Positions 27,899-37,955 of a DNA stretch of 64,000 nt are shown in pieces. How positions within the stretch are numbered: the stretch's first letter is position 1; each line of letters opens with the position of its first letter. A program made the translations under genes and the position numbers. The DNA is from Bacillus niameyensis (lineage in GTDB: Bacteria > Bacillota > Bacilli > Bacillales > Bacillaceae_C), in the NCBI RefSeq assembly GCF_001375535.1, contig NZ_LN831197.1, forward strand, positions 3,266,780-3,330,779, in the 5' to 3' direction. Under the pieces are notes generated by a model. It saw only the letters and a list, made by a program, of their open reading frames with translations. It was not told the origin of the DNA and ran no database searches.

Positions 27899-28786
27899 AT
27901 GCCATTTGCAACGGGCGGATTAGTGATGCTTTCCGAAATGTTACCTCAATTGCCGCCATCGGAAAGAAAAATCGCTACTTACATCTTAGAAAACCCAAGG
28001 GAATCCATTTCGTTAACGGCAAGTGAATTGGGAAAAAGGAGTTCTACAAGTAGTGCCGCAGTCATAAGATTATGCAAATCCTTAAACTTAAAGGGATTGC
28101 AAGAATTAAAACTTAGGGTTGCTGGAGACTTACAAAAAGAACAACCACATGAAACTCGCGATATTGAACCGAACGAATCACGATATTCCATTATTGATAA
28201 AATGACATCTAATAGTATTCAAACATTAAAGGAAACAGCAGAATTATTAGGTACGGATGAACTTTTAAAAGCAATCGATGCATTGGAAAAAGCTAAAACG
28301 ATTCACTTTTTTGGAGTAGGTGCATCACATATTACGGCTGAAGATGCTATGCAAAAGTTTTTAAGAATTAATCGTCACACTACTGCGTTCAGTGATTTGC
28401 ATATGGCGGCGACAGCTGTAGCAAATACTGGAAAAGGTGATGTAGTGATGGGCATTTCCTTTTCAGGGAGCACGATGGAAGTTGCTAATCTATTAGGGTT
28501 AGCTCAAAAGCAAGGTGCAACGACCATCAGTTTAACGAAATATGGTTCAAATATTGTGTCAGAACAAGCTGACATTCGACTGTATACATCTGCCACAAAG
28601 GAGCCTACCTTTAGAAGTGGTGCAACTTCATCTAGGATTGCTCAACTGCATGCAATTGATATTCTATTCATGTGTGTAGCATCCAAACAATATGATGAAA
28701 TCGTCACTTATACAGATGAAACAAGAGAGGCGATTAACTTTATAAAGCAAAATCGATCCTCACGGCCTAAAAATAAAGGTAACTAA
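27899..28786 (+). CDS. murR: RpiR-family regulator, MurR-like
   Basis: A 295-residue regulator with an N-terminal RpiR helix-turn-helix (about residues 1-75; LTASELGKRSSTSSAAVIRL) and a C-terminal SIS sugar-phosphate-binding domain (about 115-245; HFFGVGASHITAEDAM, GISFSGSTMEVANLL). In B. subtilis and E. coli MurR represses murQ-type operons and responds to MurNAc-6-P. Last gene of the operon, ATG 27899, 16 bp after the GNAT gene. The palindrome at 20800-20816 is a possible target. Confidence 0.88.
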   Translation: MPFATGGLVMLSEMLPQLPPSERKIATYILENPRESISLTASELGKRSSTSSAAVIRLCKSLNLKGLQELKLRVAGDLQKEQPHETRDIEPNESRYSIIDKMTSNSIQTLKETAELLGTDELLKAIDALEKAKTIHFFGVGASHITAEDAMQKFLRINRHTTAFSDLHMAATAVANTGKGDVVMGISFSGSTMEVANLLGLAQKQGATTISLTKYGSNIVSEQADIRLYTSATKEPTFRSGATSSRIAQLHAIDILFMCVASKQYDEIVTYTDETREAINFIKQNRSSRPKNKGN

Positions 28787-28790
28787 GAAA

Positions 28791-28837
28791 AGCTCCAACA
28801 AACAGGATAAAAAATAATACTCCTGTTTGTTGGAGCT
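28791..28837 (+). terminator. Terminator hairpin 1 after murR
   Basis: 17-bp perfect stem from AGCTCCAACAAACAGGA to TCCTGTTTGTTGGAGCT with a 13-base loop, five bases after the murR stop. No U-run follows directly. Confidence 0.75.
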
Positions 28838-28872
28838 AGGCCAGTACGAACCAAAGTTTCCTTATCTAATCT

Positions 28873-28911
28873 AAAAAGACGGCAAACATGAAAATGAGAT
28901 GCCGTCTTTTT
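28873..28911 (+). terminator. Terminator hairpin 2 after murR
   Basis: AAAAAGACGGCA / TGCCGTCTTTTT stem with a T-run; a second, canonical terminator for the salvage operon. Confidence 0.92.
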
Positions 28912-29001
28912 ACATTGAAAATGCAGCAAAATTTTTTTTGACACTAGAACGCGAATTAGCATAGGCTAATGTGGAATGATTCATCAATAGGAGATGATGA
29001 C

Positions 29002-30102
29002 ATGAGCGGAAGTATGTTGCGCTATTTTGCAGGAGGAAATACAGCTAAAGGCTTCTACAATTTATACGACTCCAATCTATTTGGGATAGAGCGTGTGTTG
29101 TTACTATCAGGAAAGTCCCAATCTGAAAAGGCAGATGTGGTACAGCGTTTGTTAAATAAATGGCGTGATTCTGAAATTGCCTTTGAGGTAATTCACAATT
29201 CAGCAAATCCAGAACAGCTAGAGGGATTTATTATCCGCGATTTAGGGTTTGCGATTATCGATGGTGACCATCCTCGTGTTTTAGGTGATTACGTGGGACT
29301 TGAATGGGAGACGATTGATTTAGATCAATTGGCTTCAATCAAACAACATGAGAATTACGAAGATGACATAAATGATCTAAAGGAAAAAATCGCTAATCAT
29401 TATAAAAAGGCGTACGATGCATATGAAACAGCATTGCGAGTGCACGATGATTGGGAAGGTATTTATATTAGGCAAATGGATTTTGATCAAGCAAATAAGG
29501 TTACGAATGATTTGATTTCGAAGCTATTCCAAGAGGACGAGATTCAGACAGACAAGGAGTCACGAATTCTAAGAAGATTTCTTGGTGCGGCAACTCCGGA
29601 AGGTCCTGTCGATTTTGTCGATAATATTACAGAGGGCTTGACAAAGAGATTTTTTCTAAAAGGTCGAGCAGGAACAGGAAAGTCAACACTACTAAAAAAA
29701 GTTGTAGCGGAGGCTGAAAAGCACCGTTACGATCTAGAAATTTATCATTGTGGTTTTGATCCTGGAAGCCTTGATATGGTTCTAGTACGTGAATTAGGAT
29801 GGGCCGTTTTTGACAGTACAGCACCACATGAATATTTTCCGAGCCTACCGAACGATGAGGTCATTGATATGTATGAATTAACGGTTGCACCAGGAACTGA
29901 TGAAACCTATGCAGAAGAGATAGCCGTGATTGAAGCGAAGTATAGGGAACAAATGAGACTAGGAAAACTTCATCTAGCAGAAGTGAAAAAATATCAAGAT
30001 GAATTAGAAACTGTGTATGCAAAGATTACAGATCGTACCCATATAGAAACAATTTATAATGAGTTGGAACAGTTGCTTGGCCAGATAATAGAAGAAGAGT
30101 AG
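29002..30102 (+). CDS. P-loop NTPase of the PRK06851 group
   Basis: A 366-residue protein built from two NTPase-like halves. The C-terminal half has a clear Walker A, FFLKGRAGTGKSTLLKK (about residue 216-232). The N-terminal half has LLLSGKSQSEKADV where a second P-loop would be expected, so that site looks degenerate. The acidic helical C-terminus is family-like. Function unknown. Start ATG 29002 is fixed by AGGAGATGATGAC; an ATG at 28969 in frame has no site. Single gene between two terminators. Confidence 0.72.
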   Translation: MSGSMLRYFAGGNTAKGFYNLYDSNLFGIERVLLLSGKSQSEKADVVQRLLNKWRDSEIAFEVIHNSANPEQLEGFIIRDLGFAIIDGDHPRVLGDYVGLEWETIDLDQLASIKQHENYEDDINDLKEKIANHYKKAYDAYETALRVHDDWEGIYIRQMDFDQANKVTNDLISKLFQEDEIQTDKESRILRRFLGAATPEGPVDFVDNITEGLTKRFFLKGRAGTGKSTLLKKVVAEAEKHRYDLEIYHCGFDPGSLDMVLVRELGWAVFDSTAPHEYFPSLPNDEVIDMYELTVAPGTDETYAEEIAVIEAKYREQMRLGKLHLAEVKKYQDELETVYAKITDRTHIETIYNELEQLLGQIIEEE

Positions 30103-30114
30103 GAAGGAAATTAG

Positions 30115-30138
30115 GCCCGTCCTTTTGTCGGGCTTTTC
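30115..30138 (+). terminator. Terminator after the PRK06851-type gene
   Basis: GCCCG / CGGGC stem with a 9-base loop followed by TTTTCTTATT. Confidence 0.85.
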
Positions 30139-30196
30139 TTATTGTTAAGGAAAGTATAAAATTTTTAGCGTGTGGATAGTTCTAACAGGAAGGTTT

Positions 30197-30341
30197 GTCG
30201 TCCAGCTCCAGCGCCTAGCGACTAGCAAATTTACGTCTTCTTCCTACGATAAGTCAACATCGGCTCATGCTTCGCCGTGTTTCCTTTATCTCGTCAGAAG
30301 TCTTTAAATTTGTACGTCGCTAAACAGGCGCTTGCGCTTTT
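30197..30341. repeat. Interspersed palindromic repeat, copy 2
   Basis: Same orientation as copy 1. Carries CTTCCTACGATAAGTCAACA, CGTGTTTCCTTTATCTCGTC and GTACGTCGCTAAAC, with complementary ends AGCGCCTAGCG and CGCTAAACAGGCGC. Lies in the 375-bp gap between a terminator and the GntR gene; the rest of that gap holds the GntR operator and promoter. Confidence 0.92.
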
Positions 30342-30410
30342 GTTCATAAAAGAACTAAGTACTTCTTCAAATATCTTCCCTATTCCACGAAAAAGTGTTA
30401 CGATATATTT

Positions 30411-30435
30411 AACTGGTCATGACAACATGACAAAG
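30411..30435 (+). promoter_or_regulatory. Putative GntR/AgaR-type operator 1
   Basis: AACTGGTCATGACAACAT, followed by GACAAAG, 43 bases before the GntR start. It contains the palindrome GTCATGAC and a direct repeat ATGACA-AC-ATGACA. An almost identical 18-mer precedes agaS, so this is probably the regulator's own site. Confidence 0.6.
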
Positions 30436-30477
30436 TGGTTCTCTGGCACCCTTGGTTGAAAGTATATAAGGAGAAGA

Positions 30478-31203
30478 ATGATGATGATTGAGAAAGATAA
30501 CCGCTTACCCCTTTATTATCAACTCATGGATATGATTGTTGAAAAAATCGAATCAGGGGAATTAAAAGAGCATGATAAACTGCCCTCTGAGCGAGAATTA
30601 TGCGAAATGCATAATGTGAGCCGGACGACAGTAAGGCAAACGATGCTAGAGTTAGAAAAAGAAAATTATATTTATAAGCAACATGGCAAGGGGACTTTCG
30701 TTTCACCGAAAGTGATTAACCAAAGCTTAGTTAAATTTTATAGTTTTACAGAGGAAATGGAAAAGATTAATAAGACGCCATCAACAAAGGTGCTAGCATT
30801 TGAAAATATAAAATGTGATAGCAAAATTGCAAAAAAAATGACCCTATTAGAAGGTGAATCATTATATAAAATTACCCGCTTAAGGTTTGCGGATGATGAA
30901 CCAATGATGTATGAAACATCCTACTTGCCGAAAAAGCGTTTCCCTGATTTGACTGCTTCTAAATTAGAAAAAACGCCAATGTATACTCTTTTTCGTGATC
31001 TTTATCAAGTGAGGATCACAAGAGCAAATGAGCGTTTTCGGGCAGTACCGACATCTCGAATGGAAGCGGATCTTCTCCATATTCATAAGGACGAACCAAG
31101 CCTTTTAATCGAGCGAATCACCTATGAACAAGATCATGTTATTGAATATACAGCTACAATTGCGAGAGGTGATAAATTTACCTATTCAGTCGAATTAACT
31201 TAA
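30478..31203 (+). CDS. GntR-family regulator with UTRA domain, probable amino-sugar repressor
   Basis: A 241-residue regulator of the HutC subfamily. Residues about 8-75 are the winged helix (RLPLYYQLMDMIVEKIESGE; HDKLPSERELCEMHNVSRTT; GKGTFVSP) and residues about 95-235 the UTRA ligand domain (LYKITRLRFADDEPMMYETSYLP), which binds sugar-phosphate effectors such as GlcNAc-6-P in NagR/YvoA. Three successive ATG codons (30478, 30481, 30484) follow AAGGAG; which is used is unclear. It stands before agaS and shares an operator-like 18-mer with it, so it likely controls the GalNAc genes. Confidence 0.87.
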   Translation: MMMIEKDNRLPLYYQLMDMIVEKIESGELKEHDKLPSERELCEMHNVSRTTVRQTMLELEKENYIYKQHGKGTFVSPKVINQSLVKFYSFTEEMEKINKTPSTKVLAFENIKCDSKIAKKMTLLEGESLYKITRLRFADDEPMMYETSYLPKKRFPDLTASKLEKTPMYTLFRDLYQVRITRANERFRAVPTSRMEADLLHIHKDEPSLLIERITYEQDHVIEYTATIARGDKFTYSVELT

Positions 31204-31287
31204 CAGGTAAGTTTCATGCTACTTAGTATTAGCGGACAGGATGCCCGAAATATAGCTTTTGCGATAGAACATTGCAATTTTTTGCTT

Positions 31288-31308
31288 GGAAGGGCCCTTC
31301 CGTTTTTC
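31288..31308 (+). terminator. Weak terminator after the GntR gene
   Basis: Palindrome GGAAGGGCCCTTCC followed by GTTTTT; stem only about 5 bp once a loop is allowed, so it may be leaky and let agaS be read from the GntR promoter as well. Confidence 0.5.
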
Positions 31309-31313
31309 TAATA

Positions 31314-31331
31314 AACTGGTAATGACAACAT
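31314..31331 (+). promoter_or_regulatory. Putative GntR/AgaR-type operator 2
   Basis: AACTGGTAATGACAACAT, one base different from the site at 30411. It lies just before the agaS ribosome binding site. Confidence 0.6.
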
Positions 31332-31346
31332 TATAAGGGAGGATGG

Positions 31347-33375
<2,029 letters not shown>

Positions 33376-33376
33376 A

Positions 33377-34306
33377 ATGATTGTAACCGTCACTTTAAAC
33401 CCAGCTGTTGACGTATCTTATCAGGCGGCCCGTTTTCAAATCGATCATGGGCATCGTGTAGAAGCAGGTCGCAAAACGGCTGGTGGAAAGGGATTGAATG
33501 TTTCACGAGTTTTAAGCCAATTAGGTGAACAGCCATTATGTACTGGATTTATTGGTGGAAAAAACGGAGAATGGCTTGAGAATAAATTAAATGAAGAAGG
33601 ACTTCAACATGCTTTTGTTTCTGTCAATGGGGAAACGAGAACCTGTATTGCCATTCTTGATGAGGAAAACAATACGCAGACGGAGTTAATGGAGAAAGGT
33701 CCTGTCATAACAGCTGAAGAGCAAGAAGAGTTTGAAGAGGTTTTTGAAAATCTTCTTGGGGAGACGAGTCTAGTCATTGCATCTGGCAGTCTCCCAGCAG
33801 GACTCCCATTATCATTTTATAAGGAACTTTGTCAGTGGGCAAAATCAGCAAATATTCCCGTAATATTAGACACTAGTGGTGAAGCGCTTGTCTCTGGGAT
33901 TGAAGGAAAGCCCTTTCTCATAAAGCCTAACAAAGAAGAGCTTTGCCAATACAAAAATCAATCAGATTTAACATTGGATGAAATGATTGGAGCAGCGAGG
34001 GAAATCTGTTCTAAAGGTGTCGAATATGTGTTGATTTCGATGGGGGCAGAAGGAGCACTGCTAGTTGGAAAAGAGACCCTATTAAAAGCAGATATTCCAA
34101 CTATTAAAGTAGTGAACGCTGTTGGATCAGGAGATAGTACAGTAGCCGGAATGGCCTATGCCCTTAAGGAAGGATTAGAAATTGCGGAATGCCTGAAATG
34201 GGCTTGTGCCTGTGGCATGTCTAACGCTATGGAGATTGAAACAGGTACAGTTCAAAAACAGATTGTTGAAGAGTTAATTGAACAAATAACGATTAGAAAC
34301 TTGTAA
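33377..34306 (+). CDS. PfkB-family sugar-phosphate kinase (tagatose-6-P / fructose-1-P kinase)
   Basis: Phosphorylates tagatose-6-phosphate, the AgaS product, to the aldolase substrate. 309 residues; VTLNPAVDVSYQ, the first PfkB signature TAGGKGLNVSRVL, and the second VVNAVGSGDSTVAGMAYAL with the catalytic Asp (GSGDS instead of the usual GAGDS). Start ATG 33377 directly follows the aldolase stop; the frame stays open 17 codons into the aldolase gene but those codons lie in its coding region. Either LacC- or FruK-type; context favours LacC. Confidence 0.87.
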   Translation: MIVTVTLNPAVDVSYQAARFQIDHGHRVEAGRKTAGGKGLNVSRVLSQLGEQPLCTGFIGGKNGEWLENKLNEEGLQHAFVSVNGETRTCIAILDEENNTQTELMEKGPVITAEEQEEFEEVFENLLGETSLVIASGSLPAGLPLSFYKELCQWAKSANIPVILDTSGEALVSGIEGKPFLIKPNKEELCQYKNQSDLTLDEMIGAAREICSKGVEYVLISMGAEGALLVGKETLLKADIPTIKVVNAVGSGDSTVAGMAYALKEGLEIAECLKWACACGMSNAMEIETGTVQKQIVEELIEQITIRNL

Positions 34307-34332
34307 TTGAAATCTTGCGGGGGGAATATCCA

Positions 34333-35844
34333 TTGAAGAAGCCTAATATTCTTCTTATTACGAGCGATCAGCAACATTTTAATACAATTGGTGCTTTTAA
34401 CCCTGAGATCAAGACACCTAACTTGGATCGATTAGTACGGGAAGGGACAACGTTCAATCGAGCGTATTGTCCCAATCCTACGTGCACACCAACTCGTGCA
34501 TCCATTATCACGGGAATGTACCCTAGCCAACATGGGGCATGGACATTGGGGACGAAGCTTTTAGAAGACCGCCAGACAATCGGAGATGTATTTCAAGATC
34601 ATGATTACCGTACTGCTTTGATTGGAAAGGCTCATTTTCAACCAGTAAGACATACGGAGGAATTTCCTTCGTTGGAATCATATCCACTTTTAAGTGATTT
34701 AGATTTCTGGAAGAAATTTGCTGATTCTTATTATGGATTTGAGCATGTAGAACTGACTAGAAACCATACAAATGAGCATTTAGTAGGTCAGCATTATGCC
34801 ATTTGGATGGAAGAAAAAGGTTGTACGAATTGGCGAGACTATTTTCTTCCACCAACTGGAAATATGGATCCAGAAGAAAAGTATAAATGGGCGATCCCTG
34901 AAGAATATCATTATAATACGTGGATCGCTGAACGGACGAATGCCAAACTTGAGGAATATGTAGAAAAGGACGAAAACTTCTTTATGTGGTCAAGTTTTTT
35001 TGACCCACATCCACCTTATCTCGTTCCAGAACCGTGGGATACGATGTACGATCCTGATCAATTAACGATTCCAACAGGACGAGATGGAGAGTTCGATGAT
35101 AAACCTCCTCATTTTAAATTAACACAGGAAGAAAACCCCGATTTTTCTAATTACCGAGAAACGGGATATGGTATACACGGTTATCATACACATAGAGATG
35201 TAAGCGATGAGGACCATAAAAAACTTACCGCTACATATTATGGAATGGTTAGTATGATGGATAAATATATCGGAAACATTCTAGACAAACTTGATGAGCT
35301 TGGAATTGCAGATAATACGATTATTGTATTCACAAGTGATCATGGCCATTTCTTCGGTCAACATGGGCTTCAATATAAAGGGGGCTTCCATTATGAAGAC
35401 TTGATTAAGGTGCCCTTTATAGTTCGTTATCCTAATCACGTTCCGGCAGAAAGGCTCTCAAGTTCAATGCAAAGTCTCGTAGATCTTGCACCGACTTTTT
35501 TAAGCATGACGGATTTGCCTGTTCCTCCGCAAATGACGGGTGTTAACCAAAGTGAAGTTTGGTATGGAGAAAAGGAACAAGCCCGTGATCATATAATTTG
35601 TGAATTTAGACATGAACCAACTACCATTCATCAAAAAACATATGTTAATGAGCGTTACAAGCTGACTGTTTACTATAATCAATCATATGGGGAACTCTAC
35701 GATTTGGAGAATGACCCCGAAGAATACACAAACCTTTGGGATCTACCAGACTATCAAACTTTGAAACAGGAATTATTATTAAAATATATATGGGCTGAAC
35801 TAGGAAAAGAGTCCATGCCTATGCCACGAGTAACTGGAGCATAG
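34333..35844 (+). CDS. Cys-type sulfatase (family S1)
   Basis: Removes sulfate esters, here probably from a sulfated amino sugar. 503 residues from TTG 34333 after GGGGGGAA. The formylglycine motif C-x-P-x-R is present as Cys51-T-P-T-Arg55, followed by ASIITGMYPSQHG. Metal-site motifs are ITSDQQ near the N-terminus and FTSDHGHFFGQHG in the middle. There is no signal peptide, so the substrate must be imported. The cysteine must be oxidised by a maturase (FGE or anSME), which is not in this window. It follows the PfkB gene by 26 bp and its stop codon abuts repeat copy 3. Confidence 0.9.
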   Translation: MKKPNILLITSDQQHFNTIGAFNPEIKTPNLDRLVREGTTFNRAYCPNPTCTPTRASIITGMYPSQHGAWTLGTKLLEDRQTIGDVFQDHDYRTALIGKAHFQPVRHTEEFPSLESYPLLSDLDFWKKFADSYYGFEHVELTRNHTNEHLVGQHYAIWMEEKGCTNWRDYFLPPTGNMDPEEKYKWAIPEEYHYNTWIAERTNAKLEEYVEKDENFFMWSSFFDPHPPYLVPEPWDTMYDPDQLTIPTGRDGEFDDKPPHFKLTQEENPDFSNYRETGYGIHGYHTHRDVSDEDHKKLTATYYGMVSMMDKYIGNILDKLDELGIADNTIIVFTSDHGHFFGQHGLQYKGGFHYEDLIKVPFIVRYPNHVPAERLSSSMQSLVDLAPTFLSMTDLPVPPQMTGVNQSEVWYGEKEQARDHIICEFRHEPTTIHQKTYVNERYKLTVYYNQSYGELYDLENDPEEYTNLWDLPDYQTLKQELLLKYIWAELGKESMPMPRVTGA

Positions 35845-36053
35845 AAAAGCGTAAGCGCCTGTTCAGCGGCGTACGAACTTTTTGGATTAAGGATGAACGG
35901 CTAAAGACGCGCCGTCCTGGCGCAACGCCGTTCTGACCAACATCCTGTTGGCCTGAGATAAAGGAAACACAGTGAGCCGCTAGGCGAACTGATGTTGACT
36001 TATCGTAGGAAGAAGCTGAAAGTTCGCTAGCCGCTAGGCGCTGGAGCTAGACA
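35845..36053. repeat. Interspersed palindromic repeat, copy 3 (inverted, with internal insertion)
   Basis: Reverse orientation relative to copies 1 and 2. Copies 1 and 2 have about 11 bases between the GTACGAACTTT-like block and GATAAAGGAAACAC; here about 70 bases (35884-35953) are present, themselves palindromic: GGATG/CATCC and GAACGGC/GCCGTTC. The repeat begins on the base after the sulfatase stop codon. Confidence 0.92.
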
Positions 36054-36054
36054 A

Positions 36055-36081
36055 GAAAAGCGTAAGCGCCTATTCAGCGAC
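36055..36081. repeat. Terminal fragment of a fourth repeat copy
   Basis: GAAAAGCGTAAGCGCCTATT and the following CAGCGAC repeat the left end of copy 3 (one base different), directly after it. A truncated tandem copy. Confidence 0.85.
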
Positions 36082-36112
36082 AAAACGTTAAAAGATTATG
36101 GAGGAGAAAAGG

Positions 36113-37762
36113 ATGAGCAAAATTGAATTTCAACTAGCGGATTCATTAGAAAAAGTATTTCCAGATAATTCGCCAAAGGAATTTTCTTTAAAAGAACCAA
36201 CCCTTTTTCAAAACGAGCAATTTTCTTTTCAACTTGCCTACCGATCCGAAGGGGAAAATTCTGTCCAAATTCGGATTGTAGCAGATGATTCAATCCTAGT
36301 ATCTGTAAGCAAGGTTAAAAAGGTCCCTTCAGATTTACCTGCCTATCCAGATCGACATGATGAAAACTACTTATCTACGGAACCAGGATTATATCCCGAT
36401 TTTCTCGAACCAGTTATAGATGGAAAAGTAGAATTAGAGACAGATGGTTGGAATGCTATTTGGCTGGATGTAAAGCCTGACAGTCAAATTTCCGGAGAAA
36501 AGGCCATTACCATTAAAGTTTTAGATGAAAAAGGTGAGGATCTTTACGAAGGAACGGTCAACATCCGCATTATTCACGGCTCACTGCCTGAGCAAAAGCT
36601 CATCCGTACAGAATGGTTCCATGCTGATTGTTTAGCAGATTATTATCAAATAGAAGCGTTCTCAGAAGAACATTGGCGAATTGTAGAAAACTTCATTAAA
36701 ACAGCTAGCGAAAATGGAATCAATATGATTCTGACACCGGTCTTTACACAACCTCTTGATACCCAAGTGGGAGGAGAGCGGACAACTGTTCAGCTTGTTG
36801 ATATTTCCCTAGAAAATGGCCAATACACTTTTGACTTTTCTCAATTAAAAAGATGGCTGGAAATTTGTGGACGCCACGATATAAAATACTTAGAAATCGC
36901 CCATCTCTTTACCCAATGGGGAGCTGCATTTACACCAAAGATTCTTGTGAAGGAAGATGGTCAGCTAACTAAAAGGTTTGGCTGGCATGTGGCATCAGAC
37001 AGTGTTGAATACCAGGAATTCTTGCAGGCGTTTCTACCAGCTTTAACAGACTTTTTGCAAGAAAACTGGCAGCAAGAAAATGTTTATTTCCATATTTCCG
37101 ATGAGCCATACGAAGGAAATCTCGAAACGTATTCAAAAGCTAAGTCAATCGCAGCACCATACCTTGAAGGATTCAAAATCATGGATGCTTTAAGTAATTA
37201 TTCCTTCTATGAAAGAGGGATTGTTCAAAAGCCTGTAGTGGCAACGAATCATATCCAACCGTTCTTAGATCATAAAGTACCTGGCTTATGGGCTTATTAT
37301 TGCTGCTCGCAAAATGTCGGAGTCAGCAATCGTTTCATGGCCATGCCGTCTGCCAGGAACCGGATTATCGCAACTCAGCTATTCAAATTCGACATTGAAG
37401 GATTTTTACAGTGGGGATACAACTTTTACAATAGTCAATATTCGATCGAACCGATCAATCCTTATGAAGTTACAGATGCGAAGAAAGCATTCCCGTCTGG
37501 CGACGCATTTCTTGTATACCCTGGGAAAAATGGAGAGGCATTACCTTCCATTCGTTCAAGAGTGTTCTTTCAAGCTATGCAAGATCTAAGAGCATTGCAA
37601 TGGTTGGAGGAATTGAAAGGGAAACAATTTGTATTAGAATTAATTGAGAAAAAAGGGGAAATCACATTCTCTGAATACCCGAAGGAAAGTGGCTATATCT
37701 TCAATATGAGGGAAGAAGTAAATAGGGAGATTGAAAAAGCACTAGTCGCAGAGTCTGTATAA
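36113..37762 (+). CDS. GH123-type beta-N-acetylgalactosaminidase (DUF4091 family)
   Basis: Hydrolyses terminal beta-linked GalNAc by substrate-assisted catalysis. 549 residues: an N-terminal beta-sandwich (about 1-160) and a catalytic barrel (about 170-540). The adjacent acid pair of the family is seen as Asp330-Glu331 in YFHISDEPYEGN; LEIAHLFTQWGAAFTPKI and GFLQWGYNFYNSQY are further family-like blocks. No signal peptide, so it acts on imported oligosaccharides. Start ATG 36113 is fixed by GGAGGAGAAAAGG. The GalNAc it frees would enter the AgaS, kinase and aldolase route after phosphorylation and deacetylation; neither a GalNAc kinase nor an agaA-type deacetylase is adjacent. Confidence 0.8.
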   Translation: MSKIEFQLADSLEKVFPDNSPKEFSLKEPTLFQNEQFSFQLAYRSEGENSVQIRIVADDSILVSVSKVKKVPSDLPAYPDRHDENYLSTEPGLYPDFLEPVIDGKVELETDGWNAIWLDVKPDSQISGEKAITIKVLDEKGEDLYEGTVNIRIIHGSLPEQKLIRTEWFHADCLADYYQIEAFSEEHWRIVENFIKTASENGINMILTPVFTQPLDTQVGGERTTVQLVDISLENGQYTFDFSQLKRWLEICGRHDIKYLEIAHLFTQWGAAFTPKILVKEDGQLTKRFGWHVASDSVEYQEFLQAFLPALTDFLQENWQQENVYFHISDEPYEGNLETYSKAKSIAAPYLEGFKIMDALSNYSFYERGIVQKPVVATNHIQPFLDHKVPGLWAYYCCSQNVGVSNRFMAMPSARNRIIATQLFKFDIEGFLQWGYNFYNSQYSIEPINPYEVTDAKKAFPSGDAFLVYPGKNGEALPSIRSRVFFQAMQDLRALQWLEELKGKQFVLELIEKKGEITFSEYPKESGYIFNMREEVNREIEKALVAESV

Positions 37763-37774
37763 ACCTTTCCTTGT

Positions 37775-37808
37775 AAGGCAGCTATTTAGATGGTAGCTGC
37801 CTTGTTTG
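37775..37808 (+). terminator. Terminator after the GH123 gene
   Basis: AAGGCAGCTA / TAGCTGCCTT stem with a 9-base loop, then GTTTGTC; moderate T content. Confidence 0.7.
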
Positions 37809-37955
37809 TCACTCATAGAAGCTTAATTCGGATCTTTTCTATTCAAATTGAGAAGGAACCAAGATTTCAAAATATTGACACAGTCAATAAAAAGGGGGTA
37901 TCATTTTATTTAAAATATATGTGCAAGCGTTGTCACTGCGATTTGAGGGAATGCT

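Noticed and set aside
30277..30459. 60-codon frame across repeat copy 2 and the GntR leader
   Set aside because: Covers the repeat and the operator region, with no plausible start signal.
36114..36200. Possibility that the repeat disrupts the sulfatase or GH123 gene
   Set aside because: Both genes are complete: the sulfatase stops before the repeat and the GH123 start with its GGAGGAG site lies after it.
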